DNA from: Firmicutes bacterium UBA2530
Lineage (GTDB): Bacteria > Bacillota > Clostridia > Tissierellales > Sedimentibacteraceae
Length of the DNA stretch: 17,750 bases
Direction of reading: 5' to 3'
Assembly (NCBI GenBank): GCA_002340985.1
Contig: DDNC01000009.1
Coordinates: 106,776-124,525 of the forward strand
Below are positions 1-7,069 of this stretch, in pieces. Both the position numbers and the translations under genes were made by a program. The stretch's first letter is position 1, and every line of letters begins with the position of its first letter. A model generated the notes under the pieces. That model was not told the origin of the DNA and made no database searches. It was given only the letters and a program-made list of their open reading frames with translations.

Positions 1-1
1 G

Positions 2-1069
2 CTATTTATATTCCCTTGCCTGCTCTTCCCCTCTCAGAACCCTCAGGCCTCCTTGCGCCAGTGCCAGAAGCTCGTCTTCTCCCGGAAAAGCTATTACATC
101 AGCAATAAATTTAACCTTTTTCTCTATCATTTCAATAAACTTTTTATCATATGCTATTCCGCCTGTTATGAGTATGGCATCAACATCTCCGTCAAGTACA
201 GCGGCATATTCTCCTATTGCCTTAGCAACCTGGTATGCCATTGCTCTATATATGAGATCTGCATTATCATCACCGCTTTGCGCTCTTTCGCTTACATCCT
301 TGGCACTGTTTGTTCCGAGATGTGCACTGAGTCCGCCTTTGCCAACTATCATTTTGTTGATTTCAGCTTCTGTGTAGTCACCGCTGAAGCATATTTTCAC
401 CAGCTGCTGTGCCGGAAGAGAGCCTGAACGCTCCGGTGAAAAAGGACCTTCACCGTTCAGCGCATTATTAACGTCTATTGTTCTTCCCTTTTTATGTGCT
501 CCTACGGATATTCCGCCGCCCAAATGCGCAACGATGAAATTCATATCCTCGTATTTCTTGCCAAATTTTTCAGCAGCAGCTCTTCTTGCAACCGCTTTTT
601 GATTCAATGCATGCCAGATGCTTATTCTCTTAAAATTAGGATGGCCACTTATTCTTGCAACATCTTCAAGCTCATCCACAACAACAGGGTCTACAATAAA
701 CGAAGGTATTCCTGCTTCATCACCTATGGACCGGGCTATCAGCCCTCCAAGATTAGATGCATGCTCTCCTATTGTATTGGTTTTTAGATCCTCCACCAAT
801 ATATCATTGACTGCGTAGGTGCCGCCCTCAATGGGTTTTAAGAGCCCCCCCCTTCCCACCGCAGAATCCAGTGATTGGAGAGCTATATTATTTTCCTTCA
901 GGGCTTGGATAATTAATTCTTTTCTGAACTCAAACTGTTCAGCAACCCTTGAAAATTTCGCCAGTTCCTCGTTTGAATGCCTGAGGGTAGTTTCAAAAAC
1001 AGGTCTTTCATCCTCAAAAACAGCAATTTTAGTGGATGTGCTTCCCGGATTAATAATTAATTGTCTCAT
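2..1069 (-). CDS. buk: Butyrate kinase
   Basis: Cytosolic acetokinase-family enzyme that transfers phosphate from butyryl-phosphate (or a branched-chain acyl-phosphate) to ADP, giving the acid and ATP. It is the last step of the Ptb-Buk route. The 355 residues match the usual family length. The N-terminal phosphate-binding motif NPGSTSTK is at residues 7-14, HALNQKAVARR at 153-163, the glycine-rich AHLGGGISVGAH at 181-192 and ERSGSLP at 213-219. The stop codon TAG lies at the very edge of the window, so the gene is complete. The start ATG has a good AAGGAGA site 5-6 bases upstream. It follows ptb by 19 bases, so the two are almost certainly cotranscribed. A run of eight G lies in codons 72-75 (plus positions 845-852). 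Preference for butyrate over isobutyrate or isovalerate cannot be read from the sequence. Confidence 0.96.
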   Translation of the reverse strand: MRQLIINPGSTSTKIAVFEDERPVFETTLRHSNEELAKFSRVAEQFEFRKELIIQALKENNIALQSLDSAVGRGGLLKPIEGGTYAVNDILVEDLKTNTIGEHASNLGGLIARSIGDEAGIPSFIVDPVVVDELEDVARISGHPNFKRISIWHALNQKAVARRAAAEKFGKKYEDMNFIVAHLGGGISVGAHKKGRTIDVNNALNGEGPFSPERSGSLPAQQLVKICFSGDYTEAEINKMIVGKGGLSAHLGTNSAKDVSERAQSGDDNADLIYRAMAYQVAKAIGEYAAVLDGDVDAILITGGIAYDKKFIEMIEKKVKFIADVIAFPGEDELLALAQGGLRVLRGEEQAREYK

Positions 1070-1088
1070 TTTATTCTCCTTATAAATG

Positions 1089-2006
1089 CTAAATACTGAA
1101 TGCTGAAACTAATACTGCCAAAGCAATTGAATTTAGCTTGGCTTTATCTGAGTCTGCCCTTGATGTCAACACTATAGGCGCCTTTGCTCCAAGAATTATT
1201 CCTGCGTTATCAGCGTTAGCAAGATATGTAAGCGCCTTGTACAGAACATTTCCTGCTTCGATATTTGGCATAAGCAGTATGTCCGCATCGCCTGCAGCTT
1301 CTCCTTCAATTCCTTTAATTTTTGCTGCTTCTCTGGAAATTGCATTGTCCAGAGCATATGGTCCTTCAACTATACAGCCTGAAATCCTTCCATCCTGCTG
1401 CATTTGCACCAGCTCCTGTGCATCCAGCGTTGCCTGCATCTTGGGATTTACTTTTTCCTTTGCACAAATTACAGCAACCTTTGGAATCTCTGCTCCCAAC
1501 GCACGGCTGAGTACTACGGAATTCTCAATTATCTGTCTTTTTTCATCGGCATCAGGTGCTATGCTCATGGCAGCATCCGTAACTATGAAGAATTTGTGAT
1601 ATGTGTCAACAGAAAAAACAGCCGCATGGCTCAATACATTGCCTGTCCTCAGACCTATTCCCTTGTCCAGAACAGCCTTTAAAATAATTGAGGTGTCTAT
1701 TAAACCCTTCATGACGATATCAGCTTTTTTGCTGCTTACAAGAGATACTGCTTTCTTGCAGGCTTCTGTTCCATCCTTTTCGTCAATTATTTCAATGTCG
1801 CTTATGTCAAACTGTATTTCACCGCATATGTCTGTTATTTTTTCTCTGTCACCTACAAGAACAGGTACACATATGTTTTCATTTACAGCTTCTTTCACAG
1901 CTTTCAGCACATCTTCATCCTGTGCAACCGCAACTGCAATTTTCTTAGGCCCTTCCGCTCCTGCTCGTTCCCGAGCGTATTCTATTATTTCTTCAAATTT
2001 TTTCAC
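1089..2006 (-). CDS. ptb: Phosphate butyryltransferase (phosphotransbutyrylase)
   Basis: Swaps CoA for phosphate on butyryl-CoA or related acyl-CoAs, supplying butyryl-phosphate to Buk next door. The 305 residues are the normal Ptb length and belong to the PTA/PTB fold. Family motifs visible are KGLIDTS (100-106), VEGPYALDNA (213-222), PNIEAGN (247-253) and a C-terminal TSRADSDKAK (281-290). The start is GTG at 2004-2006, preceded by GAGGTGAGAAT. An ATG three bases upstream is out of frame and stops at once. The gene is the first of the ptb-buk pair and lies directly behind a perfect sigma-54 promoter, so expression should need an activator. Ptb rather than Pta is favoured by the short length and by the neighbouring buk. 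Confidence 0.95.
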   Translation of the reverse strand: MKKFEEIIEYARERAGAEGPKKIAVAVAQDEDVLKAVKEAVNENICVPVLVGDREKITDICGEIQFDISDIEIIDEKDGTEACKKAVSLVSSKKADIVMKGLIDTSIILKAVLDKGIGLRTGNVLSHAAVFSVDTYHKFFIVTDAAMSIAPDADEKRQIIENSVVLSRALGAEIPKVAVICAKEKVNPKMQATLDAQELVQMQQDGRISGCIVEGPYALDNAISREAAKIKGIEGEAAGDADILLMPNIEAGNVLYKALTYLANADNAGIILGAKAPIVLTSRADSDKAKLNSIALAVLVSAFSI

Positions 2007-2014
2007 ATTCTCAC

Positions 2015-2030
2015 CTCATATTAATATGAG
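2015..2030. repeat. 16-bp perfect palindrome at the ptb start region
   Basis: CTCATATTAATATGAG is fully self-complementary. It overlaps the -12 element at one end and the first bases of the ptb Shine-Dalgarno at the other. Because the predicted transcription start lies inside its downstream half, the whole palindrome would not be present in the RNA. If it matters, it is more likely a DNA operator than an RNA hairpin. It is AT-rich, so chance remains possible. Confidence 0.5.
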
Positions 2031-2044
2031 CAATTTTCGTGCCA
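2029..2044 (-). promoter_or_regulatory. Sigma-54 (-24/-12) promoter of ptb-buk
   Basis: On the minus strand the sequence reads TGGCACGAAAATTGCT, an exact match to the sigma-54 consensus TGGCACG-N4-TTGC(A/T). Counting 12 bases from the -12 GC puts transcription start near 2017-2018. That is only about 11-12 bases before the ptb GTG and practically at its Shine-Dalgarno. Sigma-54 promoters need an AAA+ enhancer-binding protein, and one is encoded immediately upstream. In Bacillus subtilis the homologous ptb-buk-bkd operon is known to be SigL/BkdR controlled. Confidence 0.92.
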
Positions 2045-2062
2045 GCTGAGGCTGCACGCAAT

Positions 2063-2097
2063 AAAAAAATCCAGGCCTTGATATTTCAAAGTCCAGA
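2063..2097 (-). terminator. Rho-independent terminator after the sigma-54 activator gene
   Basis: Minus-strand RNA would form a 12-pair stem, TCTGGACTTTGA with TCAAGGCCTGGA, around an AATA loop. The stem has one mismatch and three G-U pairs and is followed directly by seven T. It ends the capA-cdaA-cdaR-activator unit about 100 bases after the activator stop codon. It lies 19 bases upstream of the ptb sigma-54 promoter, so ptb-buk is insulated from read-through. Confidence 0.7.
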
Positions 2098-2147
2098 TGT
2101 CATTTACCTTATTATTGATTTAATTAGTTTTCTTTCATCGCATTTTC

Positions 2148-2193
2148 TTGCATGCAATAATTTGCAAAGAAAACTTTTTTGCAAATTATTGCA
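2148..2193. promoter_or_regulatory. Probable enhancer (UAS) for the sigma-54 activator
   Basis: Two arms of 16 bases, TGCAATAATTTGCAAA at 2153-2168 and TTTGCAAATTATTGCA at 2178-2193, are exact inverted copies separated by 9 bases. Each arm is itself a TGCAA-N4-TTGCA dyad, and a further perfect palindrome TTGCATGCAA (2148-2157) abuts the left arm, so TTGCA half-sites recur throughout. The block lies about 105-165 bp upstream of the ptb -24/-12 site, the normal distance for enhancer-binding protein sites. It has no T tract on either side that would make it a terminator. The bound protein is inferred to be the adjacent activator. Confidence 0.7.
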
Positions 2194-2195
2194 CA

Positions 2196-3587
2196 TTAAT
2201 TTATTTTATATTTTTCCATCTTATAATACAGAGATCTGAGTGATATACCCAGCACCTTTGCAGTTTCAGTCTTATTTTTATTCAGCCTGGCATATACATT
2301 TTTAATATAGTCGGTTTCAGCTCTATCAACTACATCACTCAAAGTTACAAGTTCTCCTTCTTGAACTCTTGCTTCCATTCCGTTTGAATTTTTCTTTCCC
2401 ACCAGAAGCTGAGGAAGATGCTCTGCCTGAATCACACGCTCATTTATATTCATGTTTATTATTGAGCGCCCTATTATATTTTCCAGCTCCCTTACATTCC
2501 CCGGCCATTCATAATCAATGAGCTTATTTATAGCATCATCGGATATATTCAATATATGCCTTCCATACTCATCATTGAATTTAGCTATGAAATTTTTTAT
2601 GAGCAGGGGTATGTCTTCCTTTCTCTCTCTCAAAGGAGGAATCATTATGGGAAGTATGTTGAGCCTGTAAAACAAATCCTCCCTAAACCTGCCTTCCCTT
2701 ACTGCTTTTATTAAATCAATGTTGGTTGCGGTTATAATTCTTACGTCTACAGGAATAGAATAATTGCTTCCGACTCTCATTATTTCCTTTTCCTGCAGGA
2801 CCCTGAGAAGCTTCGCCTGAGTATTCATGCTTATTTCAGATATTTCATCAAGGAATATTGTTCCCTTGTCAGCTTCTTCAAACAATCCCTTCCTGCCGCC
2901 CTTCAGCGCTCCCGTAAATGATCCTTCTTCATACCCGAAAAGCTCGCTCTCCAGCAGTGAATCCGAAAGAGCCGCGCAGTTTACTCTTATGAAATTATTT
3001 TCACTCCTCTTGCTTTGAGCATGTATTGAATTGGCAAACAGCTCTTTTCCTGTTCCGCTTTCGCCCTTTAAAAGCACTGTTGCTGGGACCTTTGCTGCCT
3101 TTTCAATCATTTTACGGACTTCTGCTATCACTTCGGACTTGCCTATTATGTCCTCAGGCTTGTATTTATAAGTAAGCTCTCTCAACTTTTTTTCCGCTTT
3201 ATTCAGCTTGTCGGTCAGGTCCTTTATTCCCGACATATCGTGAAGAACAGCAACACTTCCCTTAAAAACGCCGTTCACAATTATGGGTGCGGCCTGGGCC
3301 ACAACCGTTTTACCGCTGGGGCGTATTTTAAGCTTTGTATTTTCAACCGGTTTTTTTGTTGAAAGAACCTTAAGATGAAGGCTTTCTCCCTCTTCAATGT
3401 CATAGAGGGCATTTTTGCCTATTACTTCCTCATATTCGAGGCCTGTTATCTTTGTATACGCCGGATTTACAAGTACATGCTCGCCCTTTTCGTTTACAAC
3501 GCTTATTGCATCCTGCGTTGCCAGCAGCACAGCCTCCAGCATTCCCTGATAATCCATCGTATTCATTTCAATATTCATGTTTTTCAT
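2196..3587 (-). CDS. PAS-domain sigma-54 enhancer-binding activator
   Basis: Bacterial enhancer-binding protein of 463 residues that remodels sigma-54 RNA polymerase with ATP. A single PAS sensor domain spans roughly residues 14-118, followed by a short linker or coiled segment (120-140). The AAA+ domain spans about 148-380, with Walker A GESGTGKE (175-182), the sigma-54 contact loop GSFTGA (222-227, the common form being GAFTGA), Walker B TIFLDE (243-248) and REDLFYRL (302-309). A Fis-type helix-turn-helix is at the C terminus (437-460). The start lies 2 bases after the cdaR stop codon and its AGGA site is inside the end of cdaR, so translation is probably coupled. Its location beside a sigma-54 promoter and UAS makes ptb-buk the likely target, in the manner of BkdR of Bacillus, which is a longer protein. 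The effector is unknown; acyl-CoA or branched-chain keto acids are guesses. Confidence 0.93.
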   Translation of the reverse strand: MKNMNIEMNTMDYQGMLEAVLLATQDAISVVNEKGEHVLVNPAYTKITGLEYEEVIGKNALYDIEEGESLHLKVLSTKKPVENTKLKIRPSGKTVVAQAAPIIVNGVFKGSVAVLHDMSGIKDLTDKLNKAEKKLRELTYKYKPEDIIGKSEVIAEVRKMIEKAAKVPATVLLKGESGTGKELFANSIHAQSKRSENNFIRVNCAALSDSLLESELFGYEEGSFTGALKGGRKGLFEEADKGTIFLDEISEISMNTQAKLLRVLQEKEIMRVGSNYSIPVDVRIITATNIDLIKAVREGRFREDLFYRLNILPIMIPPLRERKEDIPLLIKNFIAKFNDEYGRHILNISDDAINKLIDYEWPGNVRELENIIGRSIINMNINERVIQAEHLPQLLVGKKNSNGMEARVQEGELVTLSDVVDRAETDYIKNVYARLNKNKTETAKVLGISLRSLYYKMEKYKIN

Positions 3588-3589
3588 CT

Positions 3590-4840
3590 TTATTCCTGCA
3601 CTTCGTCAGTTGCAGCGCCATCTTCTGACGCTTCTGTTATTTCAACTCTTATATTTTCATGTGTCATAGCTATGTTGTTCAGCTTTGCGTCAGTAACACA
3701 CTGTATTTTAAAATCATGCACTCCTATATCCGCTCCCGTTACATCAGAGCTGAGAATCAGATCACCCTTGGCAAGCTTATTTATAACACCGGCACCTCCG
3801 GTTACAATTACTGAAACTTCAGTTTCAGGCTCTGACACTATGACCTTCAGTCCATCCTTCAAATTATCGAATCTGATTTCCGACGCCTTAAATATAAACT
3901 CTTTATCCGTGATTTTTTCAACAACTGCATTTACCACTGGATCAGTTTTTAGATCTAAAATTATCAATCCATCTGTCCCCAAAATTTCTCTTGGAGAAAG
4001 TATGTTGTTGAATGCTCCTGAAATATCCAGCTGACCAAGTTTCAATTCCTTAACTGTATCCAATATGTCCTTTCTCGCAGCTATTCTCACCTTATCCGGC
4101 TTTACTGTCACATCAGAAAGCTGGTAGCCTTCCTCGGGCACACCTGTCACATCAGGAATAATCTCCACATACTTTGTTGGATATACAGGCACAGTAACCT
4201 CCACATTGTCAATGGGAACAGACATGAATATCTCCGCATCTGTACCGTCATATACCCTTACAGGAACAGTCTTTACTACAGTGTCTGCTGCTTCACTTAT
4301 ATTGACTGTAGCCACTGCCTTGGCGGCCGCATTAACAATACTTCTCGGTCCCGTAATTTTAACCGAAGACGGATTTGACAGAGGAAGAGCCCTGTAGTAG
4401 CTGGTTGCTTGATTCCCTTCATATTGGATATCCACATCCATTACCTTTGATATTATACCCTCAACGTTGCATGCTATCTGGTATGGGCTGCTGCTTACAA
4501 TTGAAACGCTGCTCGGACCGGACACCTCTACTTTAGCATTTGTTATTCCCTCTGAAAATCCAAGTACATCTATATATGCTGAAAAATCGCCTTTGCTCAG
4601 CTTGCTTATTTGTGCAATAGTACCTTGAACCTTGACATTTACCGTAAAGTGATCTTTATCTGAATTCATCAGAATAAGATTTGCATTTTCCAGAGCGCTG
4701 AGATTTCTTATGGTAACAGGAATATTCGCAATTGTTTCGCTTTTCATCAAGTCAGGCTGGAACATCACAAATACCCAAAATGCTACAGAAACTACAATAC
4801 AGGCCGCCTGCACTAATATTTTATCGTTTTTTATCTTCAT
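3590..4840 (-). CDS. cdaR: YbbR-domain regulator of diadenylate cyclase
   Basis: Extracytoplasmic regulator of CdaA, 416 residues from the chosen start. One N-terminal membrane anchor (about residues 8-28, hydrophobic, ending FWVFVMFQ) is followed by an outside region made of several YbbR beta-repeats. Recurring IPV/VP-V...G.. segments begin near 40, 115, 205 and 290. The ATG at 4838-4840 is preferred because GGAG lies 8 bases upstream. A longer reading to 4861 would need a TTG start. It overlaps the end of cdaA by 20 bases, indicating translational coupling and the conserved cdaA-cdaR pairing of Firmicutes. In most Firmicutes glmM follows cdaR; here a sigma-54 activator follows instead. The family is known to bind and modulate CdaA, but details vary among species. 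Confidence 0.9.
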   Translation of the reverse strand: MKIKNDKILVQAACIVVSVAFWVFVMFQPDLMKSETIANIPVTIRNLSALENANLILMNSDKDHFTVNVKVQGTIAQISKLSKGDFSAYIDVLGFSEGITNAKVEVSGPSSVSIVSSSPYQIACNVEGIISKVMDVDIQYEGNQATSYYRALPLSNPSSVKITGPRSIVNAAAKAVATVNISEAADTVVKTVPVRVYDGTDAEIFMSVPIDNVEVTVPVYPTKYVEIIPDVTGVPEEGYQLSDVTVKPDKVRIAARKDILDTVKELKLGQLDISGAFNNILSPREILGTDGLIILDLKTDPVVNAVVEKITDKEFIFKASEIRFDNLKDGLKVIVSEPETEVSVIVTGGAGVINKLAKGDLILSSDVTGADIGVHDFKIQCVTDAKLNNIAMTHENIRVEITEASEDGAATDEVQE

Positions 4841-5648
4841 TTCTGCTTCTCCATTTATCAAACAAATTTACCTTGTCGTTATCCATATAAATTCCGGACA
4901 GAAGGTATTCAAGCTCCTCTATCTGAACATTTCGGTAAAGTCTTCCCTCAACAGCATATGAGATATATCCGGTTTCCTCGGATACAATCAGGGCAACGGC
5001 ATCAGATTTTTCCGTCATTCCTATTGCAGCTCTGTGTCTTGTCCCTATATCCTTTGAGAGAAGGTTGTTTTCAGTCAATGGCAGGAAGCATCCTGCCGCC
5101 ATTATTGTATAGTCTTTAATTATTACAGCACCGTCGTGCAGCGGAGTATTGGGAATAAATATATTTATCAGCAACCCACTTGAAATATTTGCATTAAGCT
5201 TTGTCCCGCTCTCAGAAATATCAGTGAGTCCTATTTTTTGTTCAAATATAATCAATGCACCTATTTTCTGCCTTGCCAGGGACGATGTTGCCGAAACAAT
5301 TTCTTTTATAACTTGTGCGGATGTCTGAGCATTTTTCTCAAGATTTGACAGTGAGAACGAGGTTCTTCCTATGTACTCCAGCGCTCTTCTGATTTCAGGC
5401 TGAAATACAACCACCAGGGCTATGACTCCTACCTGAAATGTATGATTCAAAATATATTTCACCATATGAAGTTCAAATAAATCTGATATTGGAATAAGCG
5501 CAATTAAAAGTACAATACCCTTAACAAGCTGTTTTGCCCTCATGTCACGAATAAGTAAGTATCCGTGATATAGCACATAGTATACAATTCCTATGTCCAC
5601 TATGCTGTTTATTCCAATATTCGCAAAAATTAATTTAACCTGTTCCAT
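4821..5648 (-). CDS. cdaA: Diadenylate cyclase CdaA
   Basis: Membrane-bound enzyme making cyclic di-AMP from two ATP, the signal that governs potassium and osmolyte transport and cell-wall homeostasis in Firmicutes. The 275 residues are the family's usual size. Three hydrophobic helices lie in the first 85 residues (about 15-30, 40-57, 71-84). The DAC domain follows, with the catalytic DGA motif at 172-174 (in LHDGAVII) and RHR at 204-206 (in GTRHRAAIG), both intact. The start ATG has only a modest upstream site (GGCGGT close to the ATG). It lies 28 bases after capA and overlaps cdaR by 20 bases, so the three are very probably one operon. Confidence 0.96.
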   Translation of the reverse strand: MEQVKLIFANIGINSIVDIGIVYYVLYHGYLLIRDMRAKQLVKGIVLLIALIPISDLFELHMVKYILNHTFQVGVIALVVVFQPEIRRALEYIGRTSFSLSNLEKNAQTSAQVIKEIVSATSSLARQKIGALIIFEQKIGLTDISESGTKLNANISSGLLINIFIPNTPLHDGAVIIKDYTIMAAGCFLPLTENNLLSKDIGTRHRAAIGMTEKSDAVALIVSEETGYISYAVEGRLYRNVQIEELEYLLSGIYMDNDKVNLFDKWRSRNEDKKR

Positions 5649-5676
5649 ACCGCCACATCCCCGATTTTATTTCTGA

Positions 5677-6966
5677 TTACTCTGTCGAACTCCCCTGCAA
5701 TACTTTCATCTGCATTGCAGTATCGTTTAATGATCTCCGCATTCTTGCTTTTGCCTTGTCGTTTATGTCACTGCTTTCAATATATTCCATTATGGGATAC
5801 ACAACATGCTCGGTGTTTCCGTTCGCTGTTGTTCCCTTGTATACCCAAAGAGGTATGTATCCTACATCTTTTATTGTTACCTCTCCTGTTTCACCGTTTT
5901 TCTCAATATTGATATCAACTATTACTCCATCCTCCGTATACTTGGAAATTTCCTCTCCGATTCCGTAAGGTACCAGAGTTTCTATTCTCTGGTTCGATAT
6001 GAAGTTCCCCATAGAGTATATCACATACTTAGTTTTTCCGTCGTATTCCAGCCTTTGTGCCGGCTGTATCACGTGCGGATGGCTTCCCAAAATTATATCA
6101 ACTCCTGCAGAAAGCAATTTATCTGCCAGCACTTCCTGTCTGCCTGCCTGCACTCTGGCATACTCATCGCCCCAATGCATGCTTGCAATTATTATATCGG
6201 CATTTTTTTCCTTTGCATAAGCAATATCTTCAAATATTTTTTCTTCATTTACAATATTTATCATTGAATTAAGATCTTCAGGTTTCATGGTGGATTCAAG
6301 TCCGTTTACCATTTCCGTGTAGGCTAAAAATGCAATCTTTATTCCCTTTACATCCTTCATGAGAACCCTTGTTTCAGGCTTGCTCACATATGTTCCAACC
6401 GTATCCATGCCTCTTGCTTTTATCTGTTCGATTGTCCTGATAACTCCTGCCTTCCTTGTATCAAGACAGTGATTGTTTACAGTTGATAAAACATCAAATC
6501 CCGCTTCCTTGATTGCATCAAGGACCTCATCGGGAGCGTTGAACAACGGATATCCCTGGTATGCATAAACGCTGTTGCCTGCTGTTGTTCCTTCAAAATT
6601 GCCTATTGCTATATCAGCATTCAGAAACAATTCCTTAACTGCCTTGAAGCTGTTCCTGAAATCATATGTCTTTGTTGCCGGGTCATATGCTCCGTCAAGC
6701 TGTGAGGGATGAAACATAATATCTCCGGTGGCCTTTAAATTCACAGTTATATCTTCTTTAATTTCAGGTTTTTTCGGTTCACCGGGCTTAGGGGATTCCG
6801 TATTTTTACCCTGTTCCTTATCTGTTCCGATAATATCACCAGGTCCGTTATCATTACCGCCTATTTTTCCGGCAGCTAAGGAAGCCGCGAAAATACATGC
6901 GATAATCAGCAAGCCTATGGACAGCAACCTTATTCTTTTTCTTCTGCGTCTGATTTTTCTGTTCAT
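5677..6966 (-). CDS. CapA-family metallophosphatase-like membrane protein
   Basis: A 429-residue protein with a basic start (RRRRKRIR), one membrane segment or uncleaved signal (about 14-33) and a Pro/Lys/Glu-rich linker (40-72). A PGA_cap domain with the calcineurin-like metal site follows: TGDIMFH (80-86), GNFEG (122-126), NNHCLDT (164-170), HWGDEY (264-269) and GSHPHVIQP (294-302). The domain should lie outside the membrane. The family is named for CapA/PgsA of poly-gamma-glutamate capsule synthesis, but most members, this one included, occur without capB/capC and have no proven substrate. It is the first gene of the cdaA-cdaR unit, with a clear promoter upstream, which hints at a cell-envelope role. 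The start ATG has AGAGGT 5 bases upstream. Confidence 0.85.
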   Translation of the reverse strand: MNRKIRRRRKRIRLLSIGLLIIACIFAASLAAGKIGGNDNGPGDIIGTDKEQGKNTESPKPGEPKKPEIKEDITVNLKATGDIMFHPSQLDGAYDPATKTYDFRNSFKAVKELFLNADIAIGNFEGTTAGNSVYAYQGYPLFNAPDEVLDAIKEAGFDVLSTVNNHCLDTRKAGVIRTIEQIKARGMDTVGTYVSKPETRVLMKDVKGIKIAFLAYTEMVNGLESTMKPEDLNSMINIVNEEKIFEDIAYAKEKNADIIIASMHWGDEYARVQAGRQEVLADKLLSAGVDIILGSHPHVIQPAQRLEYDGKTKYVIYSMGNFISNQRIETLVPYGIGEEISKYTEDGVIVDINIEKNGETGEVTIKDVGYIPLWVYKGTTANGNTEHVVYPIMEYIESSDINDKAKARMRRSLNDTAMQMKVLQGSSTE

Positions 6967-6997
6967 TTAGTACCTCTATTTTTATATTTCATATTTA

Positions 6998-7026
6998 ATA
7001 TTAACTTACTATGAAAGATTTTGCAA
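6998..7026 (-). promoter_or_regulatory. Sigma-A promoter of the capA-cdaA-cdaR unit
   Basis: On the minus strand, TTGCAA (7021-7026), 17 bases, then TAATAT (6998-7003). Transcription would begin near 6991, giving a leader of about 25 bases with AGAGGT before the ATG. No hairpin or other leader element is visible between ygiQ and capA. Confidence 0.65.
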
Positions 7027-7069
7027 TAAGTTAATTATTAAAAAACACTTAAAATTAATGAATGAAACT

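Noticed and set aside
53..1085. Several plus-strand open frames opposite buk, and similar ones opposite ptb, capA, ygiQ, ogg and topB
   Set aside because: They lie antisense to strong conserved genes, lack ribosome sites and have no recognisable domain; they are shadows of the real genes.
2153..2193. Long inverted repeat read as a terminator of the activator gene
   Set aside because: No T run follows the stem on the minus strand, and a better terminator with seven T lies further on at 2063-2097. The distance to the sigma-54 promoter favours an enhancer.
4841..4861. TTG start extending cdaR
   Set aside because: An ATG with GGAG at good spacing lies 7 codons downstream; the extension adds no conserved sequence.
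7004..7069. Terminator between ygiQ and capA
   Set aside because: Only a five-pair TAAGT/ACTTA stem can be formed, without a T run at the right place; not supported.
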